Below the pieces are notes generated by a model. It did no database searches. It was given only the letters and a program-made list of their open reading frames with translations, and was not told the DNA's origin. Below are positions 22,756 to 36,200 of a stretch of DNA of 64,000 bases, in pieces; positions within the stretch are counted from its first letter, which is position 1, and every line of letters begins with the position of its first letter. Origin of the DNA: Leucaena leucocephala (lineage: Eukaryota > Streptophyta > Magnoliopsida > Fabales > Fabaceae). A program made the translations under genes and the position numbers. Location: positions 24,139,001 through 24,203,000 of the forward strand of contig CM073519.1 of the NCBI GenBank assembly GCA_037074615.1, read 5' to 3'.

Positions 22756-25700
22756 TGTAACATCCATACTTTCATACGTCTTAAAGACCATTCAGTAGCA
22801 TTTAGAACCACTTACAAGACTTTGGAAGTTCATTAGCTAAATCTGGAATTTTACTCTTTATTGGGTTACTGTTCATATGGTATTCTCGATTACGCAACGA
22901 ACTTCAAAAAATCATAACTAATTCTAGAAAACTCAAAATGAAGTGGTTCAAAAAGCTACGTGAGGATAATATCTTGGAATTTAAGGGAAAATAATTTTCA
23001 GACAAAATGATTAGCCAATTAATACAGTTTATTCGCCAAAGTTTACTATTCATTTGGTCAAAAATCTCCTGGAAATAGATTCTGGTCGCTTACTTTGGAA
23101 AATCAGTTCTCTTTGTACAGACATCCAAATAAAGCATTCTTAGTGTCAAAATGAAGCTTGGCATGTCATCTAAATGTCTGTAAAATTTCATACATTTATT
23201 CTATCATTTACTATTTTTCATTACATCATGAACATCACTGCTTATATTGATCATACAGCAACATTACACGTTCACATAACATATATACTATCCAATCCCT
23301 AGCTTTTCTTCATGCTTCATCATCCTCTTTCATCATTCATAAACATGTGGGATTGGTATTACATGGAAAGGGATGAGATTTCGGGGAAATCTCAGTAGAA
23401 AACATTACTAAACAATGCATGCATTAATGTAACTACTTGTGCTTGCTTGTGAAAGTGTTACTATTGTGTCATGTGCATGCTTCCATGTTACATATGAAAT
23501 ACAATTGGCCAAACTAAACATATAAGTAGAGCTTCATACATAAGCACACAGGCAACACAATTCAATAAAGCCATAGCACAATCTAGCATAACATTCAATG
23601 CATACAAGTTTAGGATAAGTTTACTACCTTGAGCACTTGACTTTCTTTCTCCTTAACTTGCTTCCTTCTTCTCACTTTTCTTGAACATGTGGCTGCCTCT
23701 CTTGGAGCATACCAATCAATTCCTAACATCACATAATCATTCATTCATCACAATCTAACTTCCTTGAGCATTAAACTCACTTTAACTAACATAACTTCTT
23801 CTTGAACATTAAGCCCATTAACTTTCCTTAATCTTAACTAATGCACTTGGTCATTTAATCAATTGATGTCTTGACTTTACCCCACACAATTTTCTATTTT
23901 GAATCCATTTATGAGCTTCGAATCATGAAATTCCAACTCCTTCATCACATGCTGTACAGAACTGAAACTGCACTCAATTCTCTAAAAAATTCTTATTTTG
24001 ATTCCAATGCTTCCCATACTTGTTTCTCTACTTTATCCGACACAATTTTTCATTTTAAAACCATTAGAAGCATCAAAATCATTAAATTCCAATCACTGTT
24101 CATGCGTGTGAACAGTACATATAAGGGTTTCAAAACTACAACCTTGGAATTTCAATGCTTTCAAGGTTCAAAACCTTTCCAATCCTACACAAAATCATCA
24201 TCTAAATTCAATGGAAGCATTAAATCATTGAAATTCTATTTCTTTCCCTTATGAACAATGCAGACCAAATAGGTTCCATTAAGGTAAAGTCAAGAATATC
24301 AACTTGATTCAACAACCAATATCTTAATTAGTTTGTTTAAGCTTCAATCATATGTTTCTAACTTTAATTTCTTCTTTCCCCTTTCATCTAAGGATTTTGG
24401 GCAGCACCTTCCCTTAGAGAAAGTTCAACTTTTCTCCCATGAAAACCCTAAGTTCAAGCTCCCAAATCAAAGTAAAATAAGCTAGGAGAGATTGCTTATC
24501 TTTAATCTCTAGCTTGCTTGAACTTTGGAACTTGGAATCTTCTTTGTCTTGGCTTGAGTTTTCATTTTGTAGGAGTTTCCCCAAGGTATCACAAGGCCAC
24601 AATTTTGGGTAGAATGAGGGGGTATTTATAGCCAAAATCCAAGAAAAATGAATGGCCAAGATTGATTTGGTTACTATTTGATCTAAAGGCCCACATTTAA
24701 TCTTGGATTTAACTTTTTCATAAAAGAATAATTATGACATCATGTGGGATAGCTCAAGGGGTTAGGTGGTGTGCTCATAGTGTAAGGAAGCTTCTGGAAA
24801 AATTTCAGTCCAATCTGGTGCCGATCGGAGCAGTTTCACAACAATCGGACTATTTTCTGTTCTGAATTTTTCTATAATATACCAGGATATGTATTTTGTC
24901 CTATAAATCAATATCTAGGCTTCTCATATCATTGACATTGATATACTAAATATTTATCTGCCATCTATTCCTTGGAAAATGACCAAAATACCCTTGGTGT
25001 CCTTTCTTACACTATATTGACCCTAAGGGCATAATCATCATTTTACCCCTCTTTATACTGTCTCAGGGTGTATCTGGGATCAACTAATCATATTTATACC
25101 ATGTGCGACGTTTTTACCCTATCCCAGGTGACCAAAATGCCCTTCATCTATCACTGGTGCCCTGGGTTTTAGGCCCTTCTTGGCATCATCATGGGCCTAT
25201 ATGTGAGGTCATATGATCTCATTCTATCCAAGTTTACATACCGATAAATTCTATTATCGGATCACGGGTGTTATCAAACTCCCGTCAAAATTCACTAATA
25301 TGTGAATAACTTTTTATATAGAACTTCTTCCGGGGTTCTATCAGATTCATAACATCTGACACTATAGGGCACACTTTCCTGTAATTCCCCCACATATATC
25401 TGATATCCATAGAATCTGATAAAAATTCAGATAACGTTTAGACTATCAGATAATTTTCTGCCGTTTAGAGCCCTAATAAAATTTCTGTATCATGCCAGAT
25501 TAACCAGCGTAACTTTCTCTCTTTACTAATAGAATATGGGACTGAAAAACTTATGGGCAGTTATAACCCTTTCCAGGCTGATCTTTCTATAATTACCATT
25601 TTACCCTTGAACTTTTTACTTAATTACATTTAAGTCCCTTAACTTTTAGAAATTACCACTTTTGGCCCAAATCTTGTTTCTACTTTCACTTTTTGCCTTT

Positions 25701-25845
25701 AACCCTTTATACTTTTCATTTTAGTCATTCTCTTCCTTAAAGAATCATCTAACCTTTATTATTTCTTCTGATGTTTATCATAATCCTTTCCAAACCTTTT
25801 TCCACTATCAGTACTAAACGGATAGGGAAAAATTAGGATACGACA
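22756..25845 (-). mobile_element. Solo LTR (3.09 kb)
   Basis: Starts TGTAACATCC, ends GGATACGACA. It is flanked by CCCAC (22751-22755) and CCCAT (25846-25850), a 5-bp duplication with one change. The uninterrupted host (GCCCATGAATACAAAG at about 37005) confirms the site. The TATA box is at 24623-24630 (minus). Open frames at 23871-24254 and 24414-24659 inside it do not follow the element and are rejected as genes. Confidence 0.88.
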
Positions 25846-25849
25846 CCCA

Positions 25850-25950
25850 TAAATGCAAAGCTTTAACATCAGAGCTCCAGCATTCCTTTCTTTAATATGC
25901 ACAGCTCTAACACTCGGAGCTTGTACTACTCTAACATTTGGAGCTTTAGT
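25850..25950. repeat. Degenerate AGCTCTAACA...GGAGCTT repeats
   Basis: Three related phrases built on AGCTCTAACAYYNGGAGCTT in about 100 bases. The same block recurs at 37015-37090 and 44720-44815, so it belongs to the internal region. The ends AGCTC and GAGCT are inverted. The role is unknown. Confidence 0.5.
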
Positions 25951-26124
25951 ATATTTTACAAACATAACATAATGCCTGGCATTTCATACAAGGAGTGAAA
26001 GCTCTCACTTGCTATTTCATATGTAACTTAACATTCAAACGTCTTTTCCCTTTCAAAAAGGGAGCCTCTCTATCTATTTAAAAAGCTAGCTATAAAGCCA
26101 CTTCATATTGTACTTCTCAATACA

Positions 26125-26240
26125 TATTTCTCATTATGTATCATATTACATATCTCTCATAACGTATCTCATTACGTACTTTCATAGCATATCTCATTAT
26201 GTATCTTTGATACCGTATCATGGCATATCTTACCTTGTCA
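26125..26240. repeat. Degenerate CATATCTCATTATGTATC short tandem repeats
   Basis: About five imperfect copies of a roughly 20-base phrase. They recur at 37090-37200 and around the insertion at 45066 (44985-45065 and 50304-50345). Confidence 0.5.
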
Positions 26241-27017
26241 TAATGTATTATGAGACACAATATGTCAAGCATTTTCTTTAACTGAGAACTTTGCTAGCTT
26301 TTGAGAAAATTTTTCTAAATATTTCTTTTCAAATCCATTTCATTTGGACTTGACAAAAGGGCTCTAGTCTGTTGTACTGTATTCTCATCTCTAGAAGAAT
26401 GACCAACATACAAGGTTACAAGGTTAGTCACTTCCACATAGTTGTTAACTCAATAGATAATTCCCCAAAAAATGATCACAAAAGCCAATGTTATCTATAA
26501 GAACTTCACTCATTTCCTCTATCACTCAGGAATTTCTCCTATCATTCTCATCTTTTATAACCTTACTACATTTAGCATTGCAGAGAGCTACACAAGCTCT
26601 ACCGTGCACTTATCTATTATCATCTATTCATCTCATATAGGAACATTACTCTATATGAGATATATTGTCCATTCTCCTGACTTTATTTTAGAAGTAATCT
26701 TACTCTATCGTAGGAGCAATCTAGCTCTATTGCAAAAATGTTAATTTATAGTACATAGGGACTGCTCCTTCTTCGAGCTACATCATCTTTCATAAATGTT
26801 CTTATTTCATTTCATTTCACATCATTCATTTATCTTATCCCTACTAAAGGGATATATCTTGAGTACTGTAATCATTTATCTATAGACTCACTATTAATCC
26901 TGATTTTTAATCTCATTCTCTATCTAATTGACTATCATTGTCTGATCATAAATTCCCATTCTATTCTTTGGGAATTAACTGGTTAACTATGTTGTTTATC
27001 ACTTTGCTATTGCTTTA

Positions 27018-30000
27018 CGTCACATCCTTAACTCTAACCCTAGTTATACTCAATTGGAACACATCTGGACCAATTACATAACCTTTAGCATCAAAAGGAT
27101 TTATTTTCAAAAGTTGGTCTCTTGGGTACTATTCATGATACTATTTATTTGGTAATTCCAGAACATGCACCTATCTTTGAAAACTCATAATTAAATGTAG
27201 AAAAATCAAAATTAGGTGGTTCTAATTTCTAATGAAAGATCTTTCATATATTTTTGAAGGAAAAATGTAAAACTAAGATTCCATTATCTCAAGGAAATCA
27301 ATTTATTCGTTGAAAATCACTGCTCATTTGGTAAAATCTAGAAGTTCTAGTTTCCTTGCCTTAAATTCAAAAATTCATTTCTCTTTGGTTACTTATCCAA
27401 ATGAACCATGTTGCTTATGGATTTGAATCTCTAGTCGTTTACTTTAAGTCCACAAAATTTCATAGAAGAATTCGTTCATTTGCTATATACAATCCACATG
27501 TGAACGCCGTTGTCTCTAACTGCTCACTTTATCTCAATTCCATAACTCACGTCCAACTTTAAAAAATCATAATAAATCGAATTCTTATGAAATTAAGGCA
27601 TTCTTAGTGTTCATTTAAAGTTCTGTATATTAACTATAATCATGACAAATTTCAAGTTCAAACTCGTTGATTAAGGCATCTTAAACATCGTCACACCATC
27701 ACGGCCTCAGAACACTAACACATGAACATTCAATTTACATTCTAGCATGTGCTTCCATAATGTCAAGCAACTCATGTAACTTATTGTACAAGTTCAACCA
27801 TCTATGCTTACCCTCTTTCCTTAAGAAATTCCAGCACCTAAAACATGACTATGCATATGGGAGGAATGAGATTTCATGGAAATCCCAATAGCAAGTTACA
27901 CAAACCATAATATCATGCATGATTAATTGGATGCTTAACATGTTATCATGAGATGGGAGCTACTTTATAATGGTACATAAGCAAACTCTAACATGCATAT
28001 TGTCATGAAATAACTTGCAAGGAGTTGAAATCATTCATAACTCATCATCAACACAATGACACATTCTAATGCTCAACCAAACACCATAACCAACAAGCAA
28101 ACAAACAATTAAGCATGCATGAAACTATAGTTAGGTATTCTTACTACCTCTTAGGTATCATTGTCAAGATCTTCTTGAGATGCTTTCCTTCCTTCACAAA
28201 TGTCAAAACCTAGCCATTACAAAGTAATATCTAGTTACAACTCAACTTGAAACCAATTCTAAGAATAGGTTTTCACTAACTTCCTATCTTTCTCTATTTT
28301 ATATTTCATACTTCCACCTTTCCAAAATATATTCTCATAGTTCACTTCCACATAATTTTTCATGTAGAATCAAAATATGAAACTAGAATTTCCAAAATCA
28401 AATCATACCACATGCTACAGTACCAAAACAAAGCAACCCTCTTGTTTTCCAAAAATTCACATTTTGATTCTAATGCTTCCAATACTTGTTCTCCTACTTT
28501 ATCCCCACACAATTTTCCATTTTCAACTCATTGGAAGCATCAAAATCATGAAATTCCATCATATGAACAGTGTCACGTACAGTAGCAGCAAGAACACAAA
28601 ACCCTAAATCCAAACATACTTGAATTCCCAAGCTTATACCACTTGATTCTAGCTTGTTTAAGCTTGTCTAAACTATCCATAACATAAAACTCATATTCTA
28701 ACCATATATGGACAGCACCTCTAGCAGCAACCACAAGGGAAATAGGGCACAAAAACCCCTTAAAATCAAGAGCTAGCTTGCTATAATAAAGCTCAAGATC
28801 AAAGGAGGTGATTACCTTGCTTTATGCTCTAAGTTGTGTGATTCTTTCTTTGTTGACTGGAAATTTTGCAAGAGTTTCCCCATGGTTCCCAAATCTGCCA
28901 AAAGTGGTCTGAAATAAGGGGGTATTTATAGAAAAATTTGCGTGGAAATGGATGGCCAGGATTGATTTGGTTACTATTTGATCTAGTGGTCCATATTCAT
29001 TCCTAAACCAATCTTGCCCTAGAAGCCTGAGAATTTTCGTCATGCATGACATCATTAGGGACATGTTTGGCTGGAAAAAGTTAAATATATTGATAGGAAA
29101 AATTCTAGTCCAGTTCGGTACCGATCAGAGCAGTTTCACAAAAACCAAACTATTTTTTGTTCCTAATTTTTATAATATTCCAGGATATGTATTATGTCTT
29201 GGAAACCATTGTCTATGTTTCTTATACCATTGAAAATGTTGGACTAAGTATTTATCTGCCATCTATCTCTTGGAAAATGACCAAAATACCCTTGGTATCC
29301 TTTCTTACATTATATTAACCCTAAGGGCATAATTGTCATTTCACCCCTCTTTGTACTACCTCAGGGCCTATACTGGCTCTAACTAATTATATTTATACTA
29401 TATCCCACATTTTTAGCCTATCTAGAATGAGCACAATGCCTTCTATCCATCACTGGTACAATACAGTCATCTAGGGACATTTTCGTAATTTCGCACTTTT
29501 CCTTAACACTGGCCCCTTCTACTGATGAACTGATATCACGGGTTTTGGGCCCTCCTCGGCATCATCATAGGCTTATATATGAGGTCATCTGAGCTCAATC
29601 TATCTAGGCTTACTTACTGTTAAGTTATATAATCGGATCACGGGTGTTCTCAAATTCCCGTCAAAATTCACTAAATATGGGGATAACTTTTCAAACAGAT
29701 CTGCTTCCAGGGTTCTATCAGATTCATTACATCTGATATCATGGGGCACACCTTCCTGTAACTTCTCCATTTGTACCTAAGGTCCATGAGATCTAATAAA
29801 ATTTCATATAACTTTCAGACTATCAGATAAATATCCATTATCTAAAACCTAATAAATTTTTTGCATATGGGAGGAATGAGATTTCATGGAAATCCCAATA
29901 GCAAGTTACACAAACCATAATATCATGCATGATTAATTGGATGCTTAACATGTTATCATGAGATGGGAGCTACTTTATAATGGTACAAAAGCAAACTCTA

Positions 30001-31258
30001 ACATGCATATTGTCATGAAATAACTTGCAAGGAGTTGCAATCATTCATAACTCATCATCAACCCGATGACACATTGTCATGCTCAACTAAACACCATAAC
30101 CAACAAGCAAACAAACAATTAAGCATACATGAAACTATAGTTAGGTATTCTTACTACCTCTTAGGTATCCTTGCCAAGATCTTCTTGAGATGCTTTCCTT
30201 CCTTCACAAATGTCAAAACCTAGCCATTACAAAGTAATATCTAGTTACAACTCAACTTGAAACCAATTCTAAGAATAGGTTTTCACTAACTTCCTATCTT
30301 TCTCTATTTTATGTTTCATACTTCCACCTTTCCAAAATAAATTCTCATAGTTCACTTCCACATAATTTTTCATGTAGAATCAAAATATGAAACTAGAATT
30401 TCCAAAATAAAATTATACCACATGCTATAGTACCAAACCAAAGCAACCCTCTTATTTTCCAAAAATTCACATTTTGATTCTAATGCTTCCAATACTTTTT
30501 CTCCTACTTTATCCCCACACAATTTTCCATTTTAAACTCATTGGAAGCATCAAAATGATGAAATTCCATCATATGAACAAGTCATGTATAGTAGCAGCCA
30601 TAAACACAAACTTCCATTTACTTGTATACATGAATTTCCAAGCTTATACCACTTGATTCTAGCTTGTTTAAGCTTGTCTATACTATCCATAACATAAAAC
30701 TCATATTATAACCATATATGGACAGCACCTCTAGCAGCAACCACAAGGGAAATAAGGCATAAAAACCCCTTAAAATCAAGAGCTAGCTTGCTAGAATAAA
30801 GCTCAAGATCAAGGGAGGTGATTACCTTGCTTTATGCTCTAAGTTGTTTGATTCTTTCTTGGTTGACTGGAAATTTTGCAAGAGTTTCCCCATGGTTCCC
30901 AAATCTGCCAAAAGTGGTCTGAAATAAGGGGGTATTTATAGAAAATTTTGCGTGGAAATGGATGGCCAAGATTGATTTGGTTACTATTTAATCTAATGGT
31001 CCATATTCAGTCTTAAACTAATCTTGCCCTAGAAGCCTTAGTATTTTCGTAATGCATGACATCAGTAGGGCCATGTTTGGCTAGAAAAAGTTAAATATAC
31101 TGATAGCAAAAATTATAGTCCAGTCCGGTATCGATTGAAGCAGTTTCACAAAAACCAGACTATTTTCTTTTCCTAATTTTTATAATATTTCAGGATATGT
31201 ATTCTGTCCTGGAAACTAGTTTCTAAGTTTCTTATACCATTAACAATGTTAGATTGAG
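27018..31258 (-). mobile_element. LTR with a partial 2.02-kb tandem duplication, right end lost
   Basis: Starts CGTCACATCC (T to C at base 1) directly after CTTTA, the same target site used by the element at 38755. The segment beginning GCATATGGGAGG occurs at 27853 and again at 29873. The second copy stops at about 31258, where internal sequence begins without the expected LTR terminus. TATA boxes are at 28923-28930 and 30933-30940 (minus). The second copy resembles the LTR at 38755-44146 more than it resembles the first copy. Confidence 0.75.
27853..31258. repeat. Partial tandem duplication inside an LTR (period 2020 bp)
   Basis: Unit 1 is 27853-29872 and unit 2 is 29873-31258 (incomplete). 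Both open with GCATATGGGAGGAATGAG and carry the same leader and TATA region. Distinguishing bases (for example AGCAAAAATTATAGTCC at about 31106 versus AAAAATTCTAGTCC at about 29099) show they are not simple recent copies of each other. Confidence 0.8.
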
Positions 31259-31639
31259 TATTTATCTTATCTCTCTACTATCTTTTAGCTCTTTCTATTC
31301 GTCTGTCTGAATCTACTCTAGACTAGACTGTGGTTCCTTTCTAGTTTGTCTTTGGATCCTGACTAATTTAAGCCATATATTAGGCTCCTTCTTAGGCAAG
31401 TCTTATTCTAACTTTTAATTATTTTGTCCAGTAAATATTAGCTACCCAAAGTCTTTTGTAATGTAGATAAACTCCTAATTATCATACGGAGGATCTACTT
31501 CTGAACATTTTTCTTAAACTAATCTTCTATATCTTAGTGCCTTATACTGTTTAGCTTGCCTGTACTCTGAGCTAAACCTCTAACTGATAAACTTCAGTGA
31601 GTTCAACTTCTTTATTCTTGTCATCAGGTCTCTGTGTAT

Positions 31640-31882
31640 TTTAGTCACAACCTGAGTACTGGCTAGTCATGTCTCATATTCTCTATAAACTTTAGTCACG
31701 ACCTTCTCAACTTAGTCGTCACGATGTGGCAACTCTGTGTTACTCAGTTGCCACCATAGATCATCTTTTGTCGTGACCTGACAGCTCTAAAGCTTCATGT
31801 CATGACCAAATATCTTTACTCATCATGACCAAAAGCTTCTGTAATATTTGTCGCGACTTGAACTGCTTCACATCACGATTTG
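31640..31882. repeat. 51-bp palindrome array, 5 units
   Basis: Site starts at 31644, 31666, 31695, 31718, 31747, 31770, 31799, 31822, 31850 and 31872: spacings of 22-23 and 28-29 bases alternate without exception. 31850 keeps a perfect GTCGCGAC core. It is orthologous to the arrays at 1310 and 53361. Confidence 0.82.
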
Positions 31883-32383
31883 GCATAGCTTTTTCTAAAT
31901 ATTCACTTATAATGTTCTTAACTTTTATGAATTTGAGTCAATTAACTCATTCATATCTATACATCATAATCACGTTAAATAGAGAACATATTCCCATAAA
32001 TGTTCAACCAACTATCATTTCATTAAATAACACAAAACTTCATAGTTCATGTCACCATAACATTTGTACATAATTACATACATGTCAATTACATATCCAG
32101 GGTACATTATAACTACTCTACATATGAGTAATTACTTTAATTTATACTTTACATATTTACATTATCCCTCATCTCCTTCTATATTCTTTTATAGGAAATC
32201 ATAGAATGCACATACTTCTATATACAGAAGTGCCACCCCTGTATATCAGCTGGCGGATCATTTGTCAAAACCTCACTTAGTTCTAAATGCCATGTAGGGG
32301 TATATGACAGTACCTGACTAACTACCATCTCATGCCAGTCTTCTAGAGTATAAACTTGATTTAGATTAATGCCCTCTAAGTAT

Positions 32384-33109
32384 ATCTGTTTATCATCCCT
32401 ATTACGTCATTGAGGAACTGCAGATAAACTGTCTATTCTTTATCTCTACTTCTGTCCATGCCTTGACCTAGACTGAGTAATTCACTCTCCACAGCTTTCT
32501 TGAGACTGATATAGTCAACATTATCTATGTTTAATAATGAAGGCTAGGGTTAACTAGGACCAAGAATATCACACTGATCTTTCACTATAATGTCACATAT
32601 TCCTGGACTTTAGGAATGGACAAAATTGTCATAGGCTCTAACTGGATGTCTGAATTAGGGAACTGTGGTTTATTACTTGTAATAATTCTATCCTCAAACT
32701 CTAGTGGAGAAGGAATAATATATGGTCTACCTATCATCCAGTACTAGTACTCAGCTTCCTTAGCTGTAATCAGTCCTCTCATCGGAGGAATAAAGGTTAC
32801 ATCAAAGTTAGAGGGCACTCTAACAAACTCATATTGTATAAAGTCACTAGACTCAACAACATCTAATACATCCATAGCTTCAGGATGAATCTCTACATGA
32901 CCTCCAAACTACAGGTTTGAGTCTACAGAAACATCTATGGGACATTCTATTGTAGACCTACCTAACTGATCCCTATTACTCTCCTATAAACTCTCTTCAT
33001 TGTCTGAAGGATAATAAAAGTCTGGATGTACATCATCTTTATATATTACTACTGGCCTGGGGTCTCCCTTATTAACTGATGCCTCTGACTTAACTTTATG
33101 AAATCCCAT
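32384..33109 (-). pseudogene. Decayed reading frame next to the primer site (gag position)
   Basis: From an ATG at 33109 the minus strand gives a long frame with acidic, proline-containing sequence, broken by TAG codons (after about residues 41, 67 and 120), then a likely frameshift near the TAG-TGA at 32582-32587. Beyond it, a lysine/glutamate-rich stretch resembling a coiled coil can be read in the other frame. The same order of residues is readable at 54100-54809. The position just inside the 5' LTR is where gag lies in LTR elements, but no gag, zinc knuckle or pol motif was seen, so the family is not recognised. Confidence 0.5.
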
Positions 33110-33236
33110 ATCTATTCCTGCAATATTTTCTTAATTAAGCAATGCTAACTATCCCAATAAATACTCTAACTTAACAAAGTACATACTATTTAAAGTTAGG
33201 GTCTCAAAATTGTCCTAAATCATACTATAAACTTCT

Positions 33237-33248
33237 GCTATGATACCA
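33237..33248 (-). other. Primer binding site, initiator Met tRNA type
   Basis: The minus strand reads TGGTATCATAGC, 11 of 12 bases of TGGTATCAGAGC, three bases from the LTR start at 33252. Confidence 0.85.
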
Positions 33249-33251
33249 AAA

Positions 33252-36200
33252 TGAAACATACTTACTTTCATATGTCTTAGGGACCATTTAGTAGCATTTA
33301 GAACCACTTACAAAACCTTGGAAGTCCATTAGCCAAATCTAGAATTTTACTCTTTCTTTGGTTACTGTTCATATGGTATTCCAGATTAAGCAACAAACTT
33401 CCAAAAATCATAATTAATTCTAAAAAATTGAAATGAAGTGGCTCAAAAAGATACATGAAGATAACATCTTGAAATTGAAGGGAAAAATAATTTATAGACC
33501 AAATACTTAGCCAATTAATATAGTTTATTCGTCAAATATTACTGTTCATTTGATCAAAATTGTAAAAATAGATTCTGGTCCCTTGCTTTGGAAAATTAGT
33601 TCTCTTTGTACAGACATCAAAATAAGGCGTTATTGGTGTTAAAATGAAGCTTGGCATGTTAAATAAATGTCTGAAAAATTTCATATATTTATCTCATCAT
33701 TTACTATTTTTCATTACATCATAATGATCACTACCTCCAGTAGTCAAATAGTAACATTATATATAGCAATCCTTCACATAACATTTATACTATCCAATCT
33801 CTAGCTTCTCTTCATGCTTCTTCAACCCTCTTTCATAATTAACAGACTTGTGGGATTGGGATTACATGGAAGGGGATGAGATTTCTGGGGAAATCTCAGT
33901 AGCAAACTGTACTAAACAATGCATGTATTAATGTAAATACTTGTGCTTGCTTGTGAAAGTGTTAGCATTGTGTAATGTGCATGCTTCCATGTAACATATG
34001 AAATACAATTGGCCAAAGTAATCATAGAAATGGAGCTTCATACATAAGCACATATGTAACACAATTCAACAAACCCATAGCACAATCAAGCATAACATTT
34101 AATGCATACCAGTTTAGGATAAGCTTACTACCTCATATACTTGATTCTCTTCCACTTTATCTTTCCTATTTCTTCTCACTTCTTTTGGATATGTGGCTGC
34201 CTCTCTTGGAGCATATCCATCTATCCCTAACATCACATAATCATTCATCCATAACAATTAAACTTCCTTGAGCATTAAAATCACTTTAACTAACATAACT
34301 TCCTCTTGAACATTAAGCTCATTAACTTTCCTTAATCTTAACTAATGGAGTTGGCCTTTGAATCAATTGATGTCTTGACTTTACCCTACACAATTTGATG
34401 TTTTATATCCATTTATAAGCTTAGAATCATGAAATTCTAGTTCCTTCATGGCCTTCTGTACATAACCGAATATGCACACAATTGTTCCAAAAATTCTCCT
34501 TTTGATTCTAATGCTTCCCATACTTGTTTCTCTACTTGATCCCACACAACTTTTCATTTTAAAACTATTGGAAGCATAAAAATCATGAAATTCTAATAAC
34601 TGTTCATGCAAGTGAACAGTGATAGAGAAGAAATTCAAAAACTACAATCTTGGAATTTCAATGCTACTAAGATTCAAAACCTTTCCAATCCTACACAAAA
34701 TCATCATATAAATTCAATGGAAGCATTACATCATTGAAATTCCATTTCCTCCCATCATGAACTGTGCCAACTGAATAGGTTCACCCATGGCAAAGTCAAG
34801 AATATCAACTTGATTCAACAACTGAACACTTAACTAACTTGTTTAAGCTTCAATCATATGTCTCTAACTTTAATTTCTTCTTTTCCCTTTCATCTAAGGT
34901 TTTTGGGAAGCACAACCCCTTAGAGAAAACTCAACTTTTCCATCATGAAAACCCTAAGTTCAAGCTCCCAAATCAAAGGAAAATAAGCTAGGATAGATTG
35001 CTTATCTTTAATCTCTAGCTTGCTTGAATTTTGGTACCTTGAATCTTCTTTTTCTTGGCTTGAGTTTCTATTTTGCAAGAGTTTCCCCAAGGGTTGACAT
35101 GCCATGGTTTTGGTTCAGATTTGAGGGGGTATTTATAGAAAAATCTCATGGGAAATCAATGGCCAAGATTGGTTTGTGCACTATTTGATCTAATAGCTCA
35201 CATTTAATCTTGGATTTTACATTTTCAAAAAGAGATTTATGACATCATCCATGACATCATCAAGGGACATATCATAGGGCTAGGTGGCCAAATTCCATTA
35301 GGGTGAAGCTTCTGAAAAAAATTCTAGTCCAATCCGGTACCAACTCAGTCCGATTTCCCAAAAACCAGACTGTTTTATAAATCTAATTTTTTGAAAATTC
35401 CATAATATACTATCTAACCTTAAATCTAGTATCTGAATTCTTCCTACCATTGACATTCTTGGACTGGGCCAAAACTTAATTATAGATCCCTTAAGAAATG
35501 ACTAAAATGCCCTTGGTTTACTATCTTGCCATATATTAACCCTAAGGGCATAATTGTCATTTTACACCTCTTTGCTTCTTATCAAAGCATATACTAACAC
35601 TGACTAATCATTCTTGTACATGCCTGGACGTTTTTAACTTGTCCAACTCTAACTCAATAATTTTGTATTTTTCTCAGTCCTTATTAGCCCTGGCCCACAT
35701 ACTTATCTAAAAACATCATTAGGCCTATAAGGTGCCATTCTGGGCCCTCTGTATGATCCACTGCCTTCATGGGTTCAATTCTCGAGAAATTCCCCTGAAA
35801 CCCATTTATCGGGTGTTTTAATCAACTCTAAATTCCATAATAAATTCTGTATAACTCCTTTTTGAGTTATGTTAGTTTTAAAAATTCTTATATTAATTAT
35901 AAGAATTTACTACCAAATTTTATCTGATTTTGAGGTCCAGAGATTACTGTATTAATTTCCCTTCCTTTAAAAATTAATATAATTTTTTTGGGACCTCATA
36001 TCAAAATTTTGTGTTACGTCAAACTGATTAGAATAATTTTCTCTAATTACTGGTAAAATTTGGTACTAGTATGATTCTTGATATTTTTAGGTCTTTTATG
36101 GCTCAACTTTCAATAATTACCATTGCGTCCAATAACTTTTAAAAATTATACTTTAGGCCCTCAACTTTTCATAATTACACTTAATGGCCCAAATCTTTTA

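Larger units (their letters stand above)
22113..27017 (-). mobile_element. Internal region, 3' half, with solo LTR insertion
   Basis: Starts at the purine tract (minus TTTTAAGGGCGTAGAAA at 22113-22129). It is interrupted by the LTR at 22756-25845 and resumes to 27017. It stops at CTATTGCTTTA against the next LTR. It matches 36369-38754 closely, but a deletion with its join at about 26370 removes the stretch that carries the 5S-like block in other copies. Degenerate short repeats lie at 25850-25950 and 26125-26240. Open frames such as 26472-26744 are antisense shadows. Confidence 0.7.
31259..33251 (-). mobile_element. Internal region, 5' half, ending at a primer site
   Basis: Collinear with 52830-54973. 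It carries the palindrome array (31644-31880), the longest reading-frame relic (32384-33109) and a good Met-tRNA primer site. The 5' LTR of this unit is 33252-36368. Its left border with the duplicated LTR at about 31258 is a deletion join, not an insertion site. Confidence 0.7.

Noticed and set aside
23871..24254. 127-codon plus-strand frame, the longest in the window
   Set aside because: It lies inside the minus-strand solo LTR and is absent or broken in the other LTR copies. There is no domain, signal or codon pattern beyond AT-rich chance.
26472..26744. 90-codon frame similar to 38196-38405
   Set aside because: The similarity follows from duplication of the internal region. The frame is antisense to the element and broken in the third copy near 51370.
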